Under the pieces are notes generated by a model that was not told the DNA's origin, did no database searches, and saw nothing but the letters and a program-made list of their open reading frames with translations. 64,000 bases of DNA from Gottfriedia acidiceleris. GTDB lineage: Bacteria; Bacillota; Bacilli; Bacillales; Bacillaceae_G. Shown piece by piece: positions 17,295 through 25,714 of the stretch. The first letter of the stretch is position 1, and each line of letters begins with the position of its first letter. Where the stretch lies: assembly GCF_004138285.1 (NCBI RefSeq), contig NZ_SCFN01000007.1:248001-312000 (forward strand), in the 5' to 3' direction. A program made the position numbers and the translations under genes.

Positions 17295-17903
17295 TTAACA
17301 ATCATTACTTAACCCTATAATCGTTTGATATGCCTGCTTTGCTAAAGCACTGTGACCAAGTTCGTTTGGATGTACTCCATCAGTGCCTTCAAAAAACTCT
17401 GATTTTACATTCTGATAATGTTGAAATGGAATTCGAAAATTAATATGTTTAAATTGATTCACTTTTACCATTTGCTCGATTCGATTAGCTAACTCCTTTG
17501 CCTTCAACACGAATGTTTCAAAACCAGAAATCGGTTCCCATACTTCTTCATGATTGATATGATCTATGTGAATTGGTGGATGGATTGCTACAATAGGTTG
17601 AATACCATTGTGAATTGCTTGTTTTACCATTGAATAAATGTTTGAAAGTGTATAATTTATTTCAACATCCCACCATAAATCATTTCCACCTGCACAAATA
17701 ATAACATGTGATGGATTGTTTAATACGACATCATGATAGAATCGTGACAGCATTCCAGTACTTGTATCACCTGAAATCCCTTTATTAATAATCTCAACTG
17801 ATAATTCGTTTTGTAGAATGGTTGGCCATGCATCTACTTTTGAAACTCCTAAACCTTCTGTAAGACTATCACCAATACATACAATTTTCATCCTTCTCAC
17901 CAT
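17295..17903 (-). CDS. SGNH/GDSL-family hydrolase
   Basis: 202 residues. Block I is IVCIGDSLTEGLGVS with the nucleophilic Ser, block III is IICAGGNDLWWD with the oxyanion Asn, and block V is GVHPNELGHSALA with the catalytic Asp/His pair: a complete SGNH triad. It is a cytoplasmic esterase or lipase-like enzyme (no signal peptide). The ATG at 17903 overlaps the stop of the symporter gene by 7 bases and is translationally coupled; a second ATG at 17891 (MKIVCIGDS) is the alternative start. It is the last gene of the DUF3311-symporter operon. An ester form of the transported compound is a possible substrate, which is speculation. Confidence 0.9.
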   Translation of the reverse strand: MVRRMKIVCIGDSLTEGLGVSKVDAWPTILQNELSVEIINKGISGDTSTGMLSRFYHDVVLNNPSHVIICAGGNDLWWDVEINYTLSNIYSMVKQAIHNGIQPIVAIHPPIHIDHINHEEVWEPISGFETFVLKAKELANRIEQMVKVNQFKHINFRIPFQHYQNVKSEFFEGTDGVHPNELGHSALAKQAYQTIIGLSNDC

Positions 17904-19372
17904 TGTTCCTTTATAGCTTTTTGACTTACTCTTGGTCTTATTTTTACTAAATAAGTAATTCCACTAACAGCAAACATAAAGACAATATTAATCGTGAATG
18001 CAATAAATCCTGAATCTAAATCTTTTAAAAATTGAGGGGCATGAGGGAATAATGTCCCAAAGGTTGTATTTTTTATTGTTACGTATGCTACTGTAATAAG
18101 TCCGGATAGTATTCCAGCTACTGCTCCAGTTTTAGTGACAGGATTACGTTTTAAGAACGTAACAATTAATGCAGGGAACAATTGTAAGACAAAGCTATAA
18201 GCCATTAATAATAGAGAGAGCATCGTCTTTCCACCATAAAATGTAAAAAGTAACGCGATTAAAGCTATGATCGGAACTAAGATTCTTGTAAGCCCTGCTA
18301 ACTTCGCTTCACTTGTATCTGGTTTTATTACTTTATAAATATTTTTTGAAAGTAATGTTGAAGCCGTTAATAATAACAACGAACTAGGAACTAACGCTGC
18401 TAGTAGACCAGCTGAGCCAATTACACCAATAAACCACGGTGGCAGTGTCGCTTTAGCAATTTCGAATAAAATTAAATCAGTCCGTCCACCTGGGATATGT
18501 GGCATTTGTAAAAGTGCAGTAAAACCAATAAAAAGAATGAAGACCATTAGAATTTGATATAGAGGTATAAGTGCTGCATTTTTACGTAATGTTTTTGAAT
18601 CTTTTGATGATAAACTCGCACCGAAAACATGAGGCCACATATATTGACCTAGCGCAATAATTAAACAAACTGATACATACCAAGAAATACTATAACCAGA
18701 TTTAGGTAGTAATAGGAAACCTGGCTTAGCAGCATCTAAGGTTCTAAACATCGGTTCAACTCCACCATAGTAATGAAAAGGTAAATAAATCCCTAAAAAC
18801 AAAATCGTTATAAGCATCAAAATATCTTTTAATATAGCCGTGAATGCTGAACCATGAATTCCAGAAATATAAACAAAGATTGTCACAACAATTACACCAA
18901 TCCATACTGCTAAATTTGGAGAAATAGCGCCGTAAGAAGCCTCAGATACGATAATTTTTATACCATTTAATTGAAGGACCATATACGGAATAATGGAAAT
19001 TACTCCTACTATTGCAACAATTAGTCCTAAAGATTTACTATTATATTTTTTGACAAAGAAATCCGGCTGAGTTAATAAATTATGCTTTTTCGCATAGCGC
19101 CAAATATGAGGTAAAATCCAAAATGGAATAATATAAGTAACAGCACAGAAAATATATATTACTGGACCACCCATTGAATAAGATGCACTACTAGCACCTA
19201 GGAAGATAAACGTTGTAAACATTTCACCAGCCATTAGAACGAACATGACAATACTTCCAAAATTCCGATCTCCTACTACCCATGATTCCAATTTCATTTC
19301 TCTTCCTCTTCGGGCACGTATACCTAAAAAAAGTGCTAATAGAAACGTAATTCCAATTAATAAAATGCTCAT
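17897..19372 (-). CDS. sodium:solute symporter (SSS family)
   Basis: 491 residues with about 13 hydrophobic segments. The family motif region FVLMAGEMFTTFIFLGASSASY (trimmed: AGEMFTTFIFLGASS) and later TASTLLSKNIYKV, which corresponds to the Na+-coordinating TM8 segment, identify the SSS fold used by pantothenate, proline and carboxylate transporters. The ATG overlaps the stop of the preceding DUF3311 gene (4 bases). The neighbouring sigma-54 activator and oxygenase operon suggest uptake of a catabolic substrate. A close paralogue with the same DUF3311 partner lies at 59388-61056. Confidence 0.92.
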   Translation of the reverse strand: MSILLIGITFLLALFLGIRARRGREMKLESWVVGDRNFGSIVMFVLMAGEMFTTFIFLGASSASYSMGGPVIYIFCAVTYIIPFWILPHIWRYAKKHNLLTQPDFFVKKYNSKSLGLIVAIVGVISIIPYMVLQLNGIKIIVSEASYGAISPNLAVWIGVIVVTIFVYISGIHGSAFTAILKDILMLITILFLGIYLPFHYYGGVEPMFRTLDAAKPGFLLLPKSGYSISWYVSVCLIIALGQYMWPHVFGASLSSKDSKTLRKNAALIPLYQILMVFILFIGFTALLQMPHIPGGRTDLILFEIAKATLPPWFIGVIGSAGLLAALVPSSLLLLTASTLLSKNIYKVIKPDTSEAKLAGLTRILVPIIALIALLFTFYGGKTMLSLLLMAYSFVLQLFPALIVTFLKRNPVTKTGAVAGILSGLITVAYVTIKNTTFGTLFPHAPQFLKDLDSGFIAFTINIVFMFAVSGITYLVKIRPRVSQKAIKEQW

Positions 19373-19557
19373 TGATTTTCCTCCTGCTTCTCTAAAATTG
19401 AATTACTAATAAACAGGCAGACAGATGTGATGACTAACCAACTCGCTGACCAAAATACTATAAACGGTAATCCTAATATGTAAGGCTCCACTCGATTTAC
19501 AACAGTTAAGGATCCTATAAAAGCAAAAATAGTCAAAAAAATCGCGAAGTATTTCAA
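19369..19557 (-). CDS. DUF3311 small membrane protein, symporter partner
   Basis: 62 residues with two transmembrane helices (about 5-18 and 28-53). The conserved core NRVEPYILGLPFIVFWSASW matches DUF3311 proteins, which almost always precede an SSS symporter gene and are thought to be a small subunit or assembly factor. A GGGGGAAA site precedes the ATG. It is the first gene of a three-gene operon with the symporter and GDSL hydrolase. Confidence 0.88.
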   Translation of the reverse strand: MKYFAIFLTIFAFIGSLTVVNRVEPYILGLPFIVFWSASWLVITSVCLFISNSILEKQEENQ

Positions 19558-19668
19558 TTTATTTCCCCCTTACCTTCTAATAAGTTGATTATTTTTAAAA
19601 TTCCGTTAATAATTTATAGACTTATGTTAAACTCGTTTTATAAAATAGTAAAATACTAGTCTCTTATT

Positions 19669-19682
19669 GTAAGCGCTTAAAA
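19669..19682 (+). promoter_or_regulatory. candidate cre (CcpA) site
   Basis: TGTAAGCGCTTAAA matches the catabolite-response consensus TGNAANCGNWNNCA at all but the late C. It lies 14 bases before the start codon of the sigma-54 activator and within the divergent promoter region with the symporter operon, a position that would allow carbon-catabolite repression. Confidence 0.45.
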
Positions 19683-19696
19683 AAGGAGCATACACT

Positions 19697-21061
19697 ATGA
19701 AAAATTATTCTAATCTTTCCGAAATACTAGAGTTCGACAAAGAAGTGTTGTTAAATATTTTAAACTATTCTTCTGATGAAATTTATATTTTGAATCGAAA
19801 TCTTGAAATTATTTATGTTAATAAAATGTGTGAACAACATTATGGTTTACGACAAAACGAGATTATAGGAAAACATAATGATATTTTTTTGGAAAAAGGA
19901 TATTGGACCCCTTCAATCATTCCAATTGTTTTAGAGAAAAATAATACAGTCACAATTAATCAAACCACACATACAGGTAAAGAATTAGTCACAACAGCCA
20001 TTCCGATTTTCAATCCAATTAATAAAAAATTGGATTTCATTTTCATTACATCTCGCGAAAAAAATTATATTTCTATTATTCATAATAACACTCATGAAAT
20101 GCCTGATTCGAAAGAACAATTTAATTCGCATGGATTTTTAACAATTGATGAAGAAATGACCAATATCATTGAATTTTGTAAAAAGATTGCCCCTGTTGAT
20201 ACAAATATTTTAATTCAAGGCGAATCTGGCACCGGAAAAGGTGTACTTGCTAAATATATTCATGATTTAAGTAACCGGAAAAACGGTCCTTTTCTTGCCA
20301 TTAATTGTGCTGCAATCCCAGAAGATTTATTGGAATCTGAGCTATTCGGTTATGCTACTGGTGCATTCACAGGAGCCTTAAAGAATGGAAAAATCGGCTT
20401 ACTCGAAACTGCAAATAAAGGTACAATTTTCTTAGACGAAATCGGGGAGATTTCCTTAAAATTTCAAGCTAAATTACTCCAAGTATTACAGGATCGTAGC
20501 TTTTTTTCAGTGGGAGGCAGAGAATTAAAAAAAGCAGACGTTCGTATAATAACAGCAACAAACCGTAATCTTTTGGAAATGGTAAAATCAAAACAGTTTA
20601 GAGAAGATCTATTTTACCGTTTAAATGTAATTGATATTCAAATTCCTCCGCTTCGAAAAAGAAAAAAAGATATTCCTTTATTAGCGAATCATTTCTTAAT
20701 TAGGTTCAATCATAAATACAAAGTTAACCGTTCATTTTCATCAAATGTAAAAAATGCTTTTGAAGCTTTTCAATGGCCAGGTAATATTAGGCAGCTTGAA
20801 AATATTATTGAGAGACTTGTAATAACCAGCGAATCAGTCATCCGATTATCTGACTTGCCGTCACAATTAATTCCTGATGATGATGATCCAATCACACTCC
20901 AAGAGGAAAGCTCATTGGAAAATATTTTAGAAGAAACTGAGAAAAAAATGATTATCGAATCTTACGAGATTCATAAGAGCTCTCGAAAAGTTGCAAAGGA
21001 TCTTGGTTTAAGTCAAACAAAAGCGAACAACTTAATCCGAAAGTATTGTAAAAGCGAGTAA
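19697..21061 (+). CDS. sigma-54-dependent transcriptional activator (PAS-AAA-Fis)
   Basis: 454 residues. An N-terminal PAS sensor domain (about 10-120) is followed by a sigma-54 interaction AAA+ ATPase (about 150-375): Walker A GESGTGKG, the sigma-54-contacting loop GAFTGA in ELFGYATGAFTGALK, Walker B GTIFLDEIGEIS and the arginine-finger region FREDLFYRLNV. A Fis-type HTH ends the protein (SSRKVAKDLGLSQTKANNLI). AAAGGAG lies upstream. There is no receiver domain, so a ligand bound by PAS probably controls it. It is divergent from the symporter operon and convergent with the oxygenase operon, whose promoter is of the sigma-54 type. Confidence 0.93.
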   Translation: MKNYSNLSEILEFDKEVLLNILNYSSDEIYILNRNLEIIYVNKMCEQHYGLRQNEIIGKHNDIFLEKGYWTPSIIPIVLEKNNTVTINQTTHTGKELVTTAIPIFNPINKKLDFIFITSREKNYISIIHNNTHEMPDSKEQFNSHGFLTIDEEMTNIIEFCKKIAPVDTNILIQGESGTGKGVLAKYIHDLSNRKNGPFLAINCAAIPEDLLESELFGYATGAFTGALKNGKIGLLETANKGTIFLDEIGEISLKFQAKLLQVLQDRSFFSVGGRELKKADVRIITATNRNLLEMVKSKQFREDLFYRLNVIDIQIPPLRKRKKDIPLLANHFLIRFNHKYKVNRSFSSNVKNAFEAFQWPGNIRQLENIIERLVITSESVIRLSDLPSQLIPDDDDPITLQEESSLENILEETEKKMIIESYEIHKSSRKVAKDLGLSQTKANNLIRKYCKSE

Positions 21062-21079
21062 ATATAGAATAATTAAATT

Positions 21080-21112
21080 AAAAGGGAGATACTTCTGTAG
21101 TATTTCCCTTTT
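21080..21112. terminator. bidirectional terminator
   Basis: AAAAGGGAGATACT / AGTATTTCCCTTTT (one mismatch) with a 5-base loop between the convergent activator and dehydrogenase genes. Confidence 0.85.
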
Positions 21113-21137
21113 GATTACTAAACCCTATTACCATTCG

Positions 21138-22232
21138 TTAATTCTTGTGTGTCTGTAATACATTTAGTTTAGAAGCTATCAATTCGACGATACGATTCCC
21201 TACTTCTGATGTTGATGATTCCCCACCTAAATCAGGTGTTAAGAATTTTTTTTCAATTAATATTTCTTCAATTGCAGTAAGAATTACCTTACCATATTGT
21301 TCATAGCCTAAATAATCAAGCAATTGGCTAGCAGACCAAATTGCTGCAAGTGGATTCGAAATCTGTTTTCCTGATATATCTGGTGCAGACCCATGAATCG
21401 GTTCAAACATTGATGGATACGTTCTTTCAGGATTTATGTTTGCTCCTGCTGCAAGACCCAACCCTCCTGCGATGGCCGCACCTAAATCGGTTAAAATATC
21501 ACCAAATAAATTAGAAGTCACTACTACCTCAAACCGTTTCGGATCCTTAATCATAAGCATAGCAGCTGCATCAACGAGATAAGAGTATGTTTTTACTGAA
21601 GGATATTCTTTACTCACTTCTTCAAATATTTGATCCCAAAATACCATAGAATAGTTTAAAGCATTACCTTTACTAATACTTGTTAATGTTTTTCCTTGTT
21701 TAAGGGCAACTTCAAATGCATAACGTATGATGCGCTCAGTACCTTTGCGGGAGAAAACACTATTTTGTAAAACTACTTCATGTTCTTTTCCTTTATATAG
21801 CCAATCACCTGCTCCTGCATATTCACCTTCTGTATTCTCTCGAATAAATAACATATTTACATCTTCTGCTTCGATATTACCTAGAGGGCAAGGTGCTCCT
21901 TTTAATAGAGTTACAGGACGTATATTTACGTACTGATCAAAGCTTTTACGAATTTTTAATAGCAAGTCCCACAATGAGATATGATCAGGAACACCAGGAA
22001 ATCCGACCGCTCCCAAATAAATTGCTTCAAACTCTTTTAATCTTTCAATTCCATCATCATCCATCATTTTTCCGTAGTGTGCATAGTATTCACATCCCCA
22101 AGGGAAAGACGTAAATTCGAATTTAAAGGAATCATCAAAACTAGCTATTTTATTTAAAACTTTCACACCTTCATTAATTACTTCCGGTCCTATTCCATCC
22201 CCTGGAATCACTGCTATTTGATGCGTTTTCAT
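21138..22232 (-). CDS. tartrate / D-malate dehydrogenase-type beta-decarboxylating dehydrogenase
   Basis: 364 residues. It belongs to the isocitrate/isopropylmalate dehydrogenase superfamily: IAVIPGDGIGPEV at the N-terminus, the substrate Arg region IRPVTLL, NMLFIRENTEGEYAGAGDW, and the metal/NAD motif SNLFGDILTDLGAAIAGGLG with FEPIHGSAPDISG. SLWDLLLKIRKSFDQYVN is the tartrate/D-malate-type loop rather than the leuB or icd version. The enzyme would oxidise D-malate (or tartrate) to pyruvate and CO2 with NAD. It is the last gene of the oxygenase operon, 25 bases after the aldehyde dehydrogenase. Confidence 0.88.
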   Translation of the reverse strand: MKTHQIAVIPGDGIGPEVINEGVKVLNKIASFDDSFKFEFTSFPWGCEYYAHYGKMMDDDGIERLKEFEAIYLGAVGFPGVPDHISLWDLLLKIRKSFDQYVNIRPVTLLKGAPCPLGNIEAEDVNMLFIRENTEGEYAGAGDWLYKGKEHEVVLQNSVFSRKGTERIIRYAFEVALKQGKTLTSISKGNALNYSMVFWDQIFEEVSKEYPSVKTYSYLVDAAAMLMIKDPKRFEVVVTSNLFGDILTDLGAAIAGGLGLAAGANINPERTYPSMFEPIHGSAPDISGKQISNPLAAIWSASQLLDYLGYEQYGKVILTAIEEILIEKKFLTPDLGGESSTSEVGNRIVELIASKLNVLQTHKN

Positions 22233-22257
22233 ATCAGATCACCTACCTTAAATTACT

Positions 22258-23703
22258 TTAGTCTTGATTCCAGACAATTAACTTTAACTCGGTCATTTCT
22301 TCTACAGCAAACTTTATTCCTTCTCTTCCAGTCCCACTTTCCTTGACACCGCCGTATGGCATATTATCAACGCGAAACGTTGGAACATCATTAATGATTA
22401 CCGCACCTACATGAAGTTCATTTGAAGCAAGTAATGCATTCGATACACTATCTGTATAAATTCCAGCCTGTAGTCCATAGTGTGAATTGTTTACGTGTGA
22501 GATGGCTTCATAGATTGATTTCACCTTATTAACCGTTACAATTGGAGCAAATACTTCCTGACAGGAAACTTTTAGATCAGATGTACAATTAGCAATAATT
22601 GTAGGTTCTAAAATATTCCCTTGGGCTTTACCACCTGTAAGAATAGTAGCATTGCTTTGTTTCGCTTCTTCAATCCAACTTAACGTTCGTTTTAATTCAT
22701 CATGTGAAATTAATGAAGAAAGATAGGTATCATGGTCAAATGGATTACCAAGTTTTAACTTTTTAGTTGCCTCTACGAACTTATTAGTAAACTCTTCGTA
22801 AATCTCTTCAAGTACAAAAATTCTCTGCAATGAAATACATACTTGACCTTGATTTGAAAAGGCACCCATTATACAACTATCAATAATTTTATCAACATTT
22901 ATATTTTTATCAATAATAACAGCAGCGTTTGATCCAAGTTCAAGCGTTGTTTTCTTCAACTTCGCTTTATTTCTTATGTTAATCCCTACACTAGTACTGC
23001 CAGTAAATGTAATCATGTTTACTCGTTCATCTTCTACAATCGTGTCTCCAACGTTACGCCCTGGTCCCGTTACAACATTTAATACACCGTCTGGTAAGCC
23101 AGCCTCCTTGAATAGCTTAGCAATAAATAGAGCCGAGAGTGGTGTTTGTGATGCCGGCTTTAAAACAACTGTATTCCCCGACGCAATAGCTGGACCAACT
23201 TTATGAGCCACTAGATTCATAGGAAAATTAAACGGAGTAATCGCTCCAATTACACCAATCGGATTTCTCACTGTATATCCCACTCTACCTATTCCACCAG
23301 AAGCAGAATCAAACGGAATTGTTTCTCCATGAATCCGTTTTGCTTCTTCTGCAGCAAATTTATATGTTTCAATGGTTCGTGTAACTTCCCCCATTGAAAA
23401 CGTGATTGGTTTAGCTGTTTCCCTTGTAATAGTTTCAGCTGCTTCATTAAAATTATCTTTTAATAACTGAACAACATTTTCAAGAATTTGTGCCCTTTCA
23501 AATGCTGGCATTCTAGCGAAATTGTCTTTTGAATGATATGCTGCTTCAATCGCCTGTTTTGTTTGTTCTTTTGTTGCAACGGCAACCTCTGAAATTACTT
23601 CTCTAGTGTAAGGAGAATACAAGTTTGTATATTCTGTTGTTTGTACTTCTTCTCCGTTAATAAATAAATATTTTTTTGTCGGACTTACTTTATTTATCAT
23701 CAT
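22258..23703 (-). CDS. aldehyde dehydrogenase (malic-semialdehyde dehydrogenase candidate)
   Basis: 481 residues of the NAD(P)-dependent aldehyde dehydrogenase superfamily. Visible are the NAD-binding VIGAITPFNFPMNLVAHKVG, the cofactor loop FTGSTSVG, the general-base Glu in TTLELGSNAA, and the catalytic Cys in NQGQVCISLQR. The ATG overlaps the stop of the Rieske gene (ATGA), with GGAGGAG upstream, so expression is coupled. In the order of this operon it should oxidise the aldehyde produced by the oxygenase; malic semialdehyde to malate would fit the dehydrogenase that follows. Confidence 0.9.
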   Translation of the reverse strand: MMINKVSPTKKYLFINGEEVQTTEYTNLYSPYTREVISEVAVATKEQTKQAIEAAYHSKDNFARMPAFERAQILENVVQLLKDNFNEAAETITRETAKPITFSMGEVTRTIETYKFAAEEAKRIHGETIPFDSASGGIGRVGYTVRNPIGVIGAITPFNFPMNLVAHKVGPAIASGNTVVLKPASQTPLSALFIAKLFKEAGLPDGVLNVVTGPGRNVGDTIVEDERVNMITFTGSTSVGINIRNKAKLKKTTLELGSNAAVIIDKNINVDKIIDSCIMGAFSNQGQVCISLQRIFVLEEIYEEFTNKFVEATKKLKLGNPFDHDTYLSSLISHDELKRTLSWIEEAKQSNATILTGGKAQGNILEPTIIANCTSDLKVSCQEVFAPIVTVNKVKSIYEAISHVNNSHYGLQAGIYTDSVSNALLASNELHVGAVIINDVPTFRVDNMPYGGVKESGTGREGIKFAVEEMTELKLIVWNQD

Positions 23704-24785
23704 TTCTCCTCCAGTGCTTTTAGGACAGTCTCATGGAACTGAACAATTGCTTGCTCTGAAGATGAATAAAAGCCTGTATTAAATGCTCGTGAACGGAATC
23801 CAACTTGTTCTAATTCAACCAGTTCAACATCTTCATTTCGTACTACTTCTGCAAATTCAACCAAGTCTTTTTCTTCCTGAGTTAAATTTTCATCTCTAAA
23901 GTAGTAAGTGTAGATTCCAAGTGTTGTCTCGTGATCGATTGGGATCATTTGGATCGTAGCGATATTTCCTGGGCCAGGATAAATAGTCATCATTAAATTT
24001 GGCCATAGCCAATAGAAAGTACCCCCTTGCATTTCTACTTCGTTAAAGTCTAATGAACCCATTTTCTTATTCGCTTTCACAACCGACCCTTGAACTGAAT
24101 AATTTTGACAAGTTATAATTTGATAATCTTTCATATCCAGTGTAGCGACAAAACTCGGATGCGCTACATGACAATGATCACATTCTAAATAATTATCAAT
24201 AAAGGCTTTCCAATTTGCTTTAATTATTCTAGATTTACTGCTTGTTCTTTTTAGTTCACTTAAAAAAGGAAATTTACTTAGCTTTTCAAAAAAATCTCCA
24301 TACGTCTGAATTAATGGCGTAGCATGATCATCTAAATTAACAAAAATAAACGACTCGGCAATTTCCATCCTTACAGATCGTAAACAAGCATTTGATACAC
24401 AGGCTAAATCTTCACCTCTAAAATTAGGTGCTTTATTTAATTTACCATCTAATTGAAAAGTCCATCCATGGTAAGCACATTGAAGAATTTTTTTGTTTCC
24501 ACTTTCATTTTTCTCTAACTTTGTAGCTCGATGTGGGCAAACATTATAAAAAGCTTGAATAACTTCATTCTTATCACGTGTTACAATAATAGGTTCACCA
24601 GCTACTTCTGCTGTAAAAAAATCTCCTATATTTTCTAACTGACTAACATGTCCAACTAACTGCCAAGTCTTTGAAAAAATCTTTTCCTGTTCTTGCTCTA
24701 AAACCTTTGGATCAGTGTATAAATCATAAGTTAGCGTTCTTTCGAAAATTTCAGTTGTTGCATTTTGTACTTTGTTAAAAGTCAT
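23700..24785 (-). CDS. Rieske non-haem iron oxygenase, CntA/GbcA quaternary-ammonium type
   Basis: 361 residues. The Rieske [2Fe-2S] ligands are in VCPHRATKL and QCAYHGWTF (CxH and CxxH). The mononuclear iron site is DNYLECDHCHVAHPSF: two His five residues apart, and a Glu (in LEC) at the bridging position that is Asp in ring-hydroxylating dioxygenases. That Glu is characteristic of carnitine (CntA) and related trimethylamine-type oxygenases. It would cleave a C-N or N-methyl bond using O2. The electron-donating reductase (CntB-like) is not in the window. It is the first gene of a three-gene operon under a sigma-54 promoter. Confidence 0.9.
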   Translation of the reverse strand: MTFNKVQNATTEIFERTLTYDLYTDPKVLEQEQEKIFSKTWQLVGHVSQLENIGDFFTAEVAGEPIIVTRDKNEVIQAFYNVCPHRATKLEKNESGNKKILQCAYHGWTFQLDGKLNKAPNFRGEDLACVSNACLRSVRMEIAESFIFVNLDDHATPLIQTYGDFFEKLSKFPFLSELKRTSSKSRIIKANWKAFIDNYLECDHCHVAHPSFVATLDMKDYQIITCQNYSVQGSVVKANKKMGSLDFNEVEMQGGTFYWLWPNLMMTIYPGPGNIATIQMIPIDHETTLGIYTYYFRDENLTQEEKDLVEFAEVVRNEDVELVELEQVGFRSRAFNTGFYSSSEQAIVQFHETVLKALEEK

Positions 24786-24836
24786 TTGTTTTAACCCCTC
24801 TCATTGCCCTATTTTCTACCCCTGTATCCTTTATTT

Positions 24837-24852
24837 TGCAATATCCATGCCA
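24837..24852 (-). promoter_or_regulatory. sigma-54 (-24/-12) promoter
   Basis: Read on the minus strand, TGGCATGGATATTGCA has the invariant GG and GC separated by exactly 10 bases and matches the consensus TGGCAC-N5-TTGCA with one change. It lies about 50 bases upstream of the Rieske oxygenase start codon, facing it, and a sigma-54 activator gene stands at the other end of the operon. Confidence 0.88.
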
Positions 24853-24910
24853 AAATTAAAAAACACCTATAAATCAACATTTACTGATTCAAAGCGACTC
24901 GAGCTAATAA

Positions 24911-24960
24911 AATAAGCGAACTGAAAACAACTCGAATGAGTTGTTTCCAGTTCGCTTATT
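24911..24960. other. 50-bp near-perfect palindrome upstream of the sigma-54 promoter
   Basis: AATAAGCGAACTG (24911-24923) pairs with CAGTTCGCTTATT (24948-24960), and AAACAACTC with GAGTTGTTT inside, leaving one mismatch and a 4-base loop. It lies 60-110 bases upstream of the sigma-54 promoter, where activator sites usually lie, but hairpin and T-rich flanks also fit a bidirectional terminator. Confidence 0.7.
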
Positions 24961-25114
24961 TGAGTTTTTATCACTCACTCGTCGAACGATCTCATGGTCT
25001 AACATTTCAAATTGATGAGTAAGACTATTTAAAAATAAGTATCTGTTGTCGTTAATAGTTGATTTTCGGGCAAAATATAACCACTCTTATAAAGGTGTTA
25101 AAGAGCCAAAAATA

Positions 25115-25142
25115 AAAAACTCGTTATTTTTTACGAGTTTTT
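25115..25142 (-). terminator. terminator of the 2H phosphoesterase operon
   Basis: AAAAACTCGT / ACGAGTTTTT perfect stem with a T-rich loop, four bases beyond the stop codon. Confidence 0.85.
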
Positions 25143-25146
25143 CAGC

Positions 25147-25695
25147 TTATCTTATTGGGTTTAAAGACTTCGAAAAAATGATTGGCGCATTATTATTACT
25201 AACCATCTCAATAATACCAATCTCCTGTATTTTTCCTACAATCGTATCATTTCGATATAAACAATAATTATACGCTTCTACTAGTTTATCCAGTGATAAT
25301 CTATTAGCTAAAGTACAATGTGGTACCCACTTTTCAGGAAGATATACAGACTCTGGATTATCATTAAAATGTTTAAACTGAATATGAAAATTCTCATGAA
25401 ACTCAATCAAATTTTTTGTAACATTTGGTGAAAAATACAATATGCCAGTATTTAAAAACGATCCAATTGAATTAAATCTAATATCTATTTCCAGCTTATT
25501 CTCATAAAAATCATCTAATTGTTCAATGAATTTTGTTAAATCTAAATTATGATAACTTGCTAAAGTAATATGGGGTTTTCGATCTACTATTTCATCAGCA
25601 TAGAAAGAAATCGATTTTTCTCTTAACTCTGTCCAAATATCCTTAATGATTTGTTCGGTTTTTGCATCAAATAACGCTACAACTCCGTACATCAT
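25147..25695 (-). CDS. 2H phosphoesterase / RNA ligase-like protein
   Basis: 182 residues. Two HxT/S motifs of the 2H superfamily are evident: KPHITLASYHN (about residue 41) and WVPHCTLANRLS (about residue 128), on either side of a beta-alpha lobe. Members hydrolyse or form 2',3'- or 2',5'-cyclic nucleotide linkages in RNA or nucleotide metabolism. AAGGAAG precedes two consecutive ATG codons, either of which may be used. It is 19 bases downstream of the acetyltransferase gene, so cotranscription is likely. Confidence 0.88.
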   Translation of the reverse strand: MMYGVVALFDAKTEQIIKDIWTELREKSISFYADEIVDRKPHITLASYHNLDLTKFIEQLDDFYENKLEIDIRFNSIGSFLNTGILYFSPNVTKNLIEFHENFHIQFKHFNDNPESVYLPEKWVPHCTLANRLSLDKLVEAYNYCLYRNDTIVGKIQEIGIIEMVSNNNAPIIFSKSLNPIR

Positions 25696-25714
25696 ATCTT
25701 CCTTCTTTCTAAAC

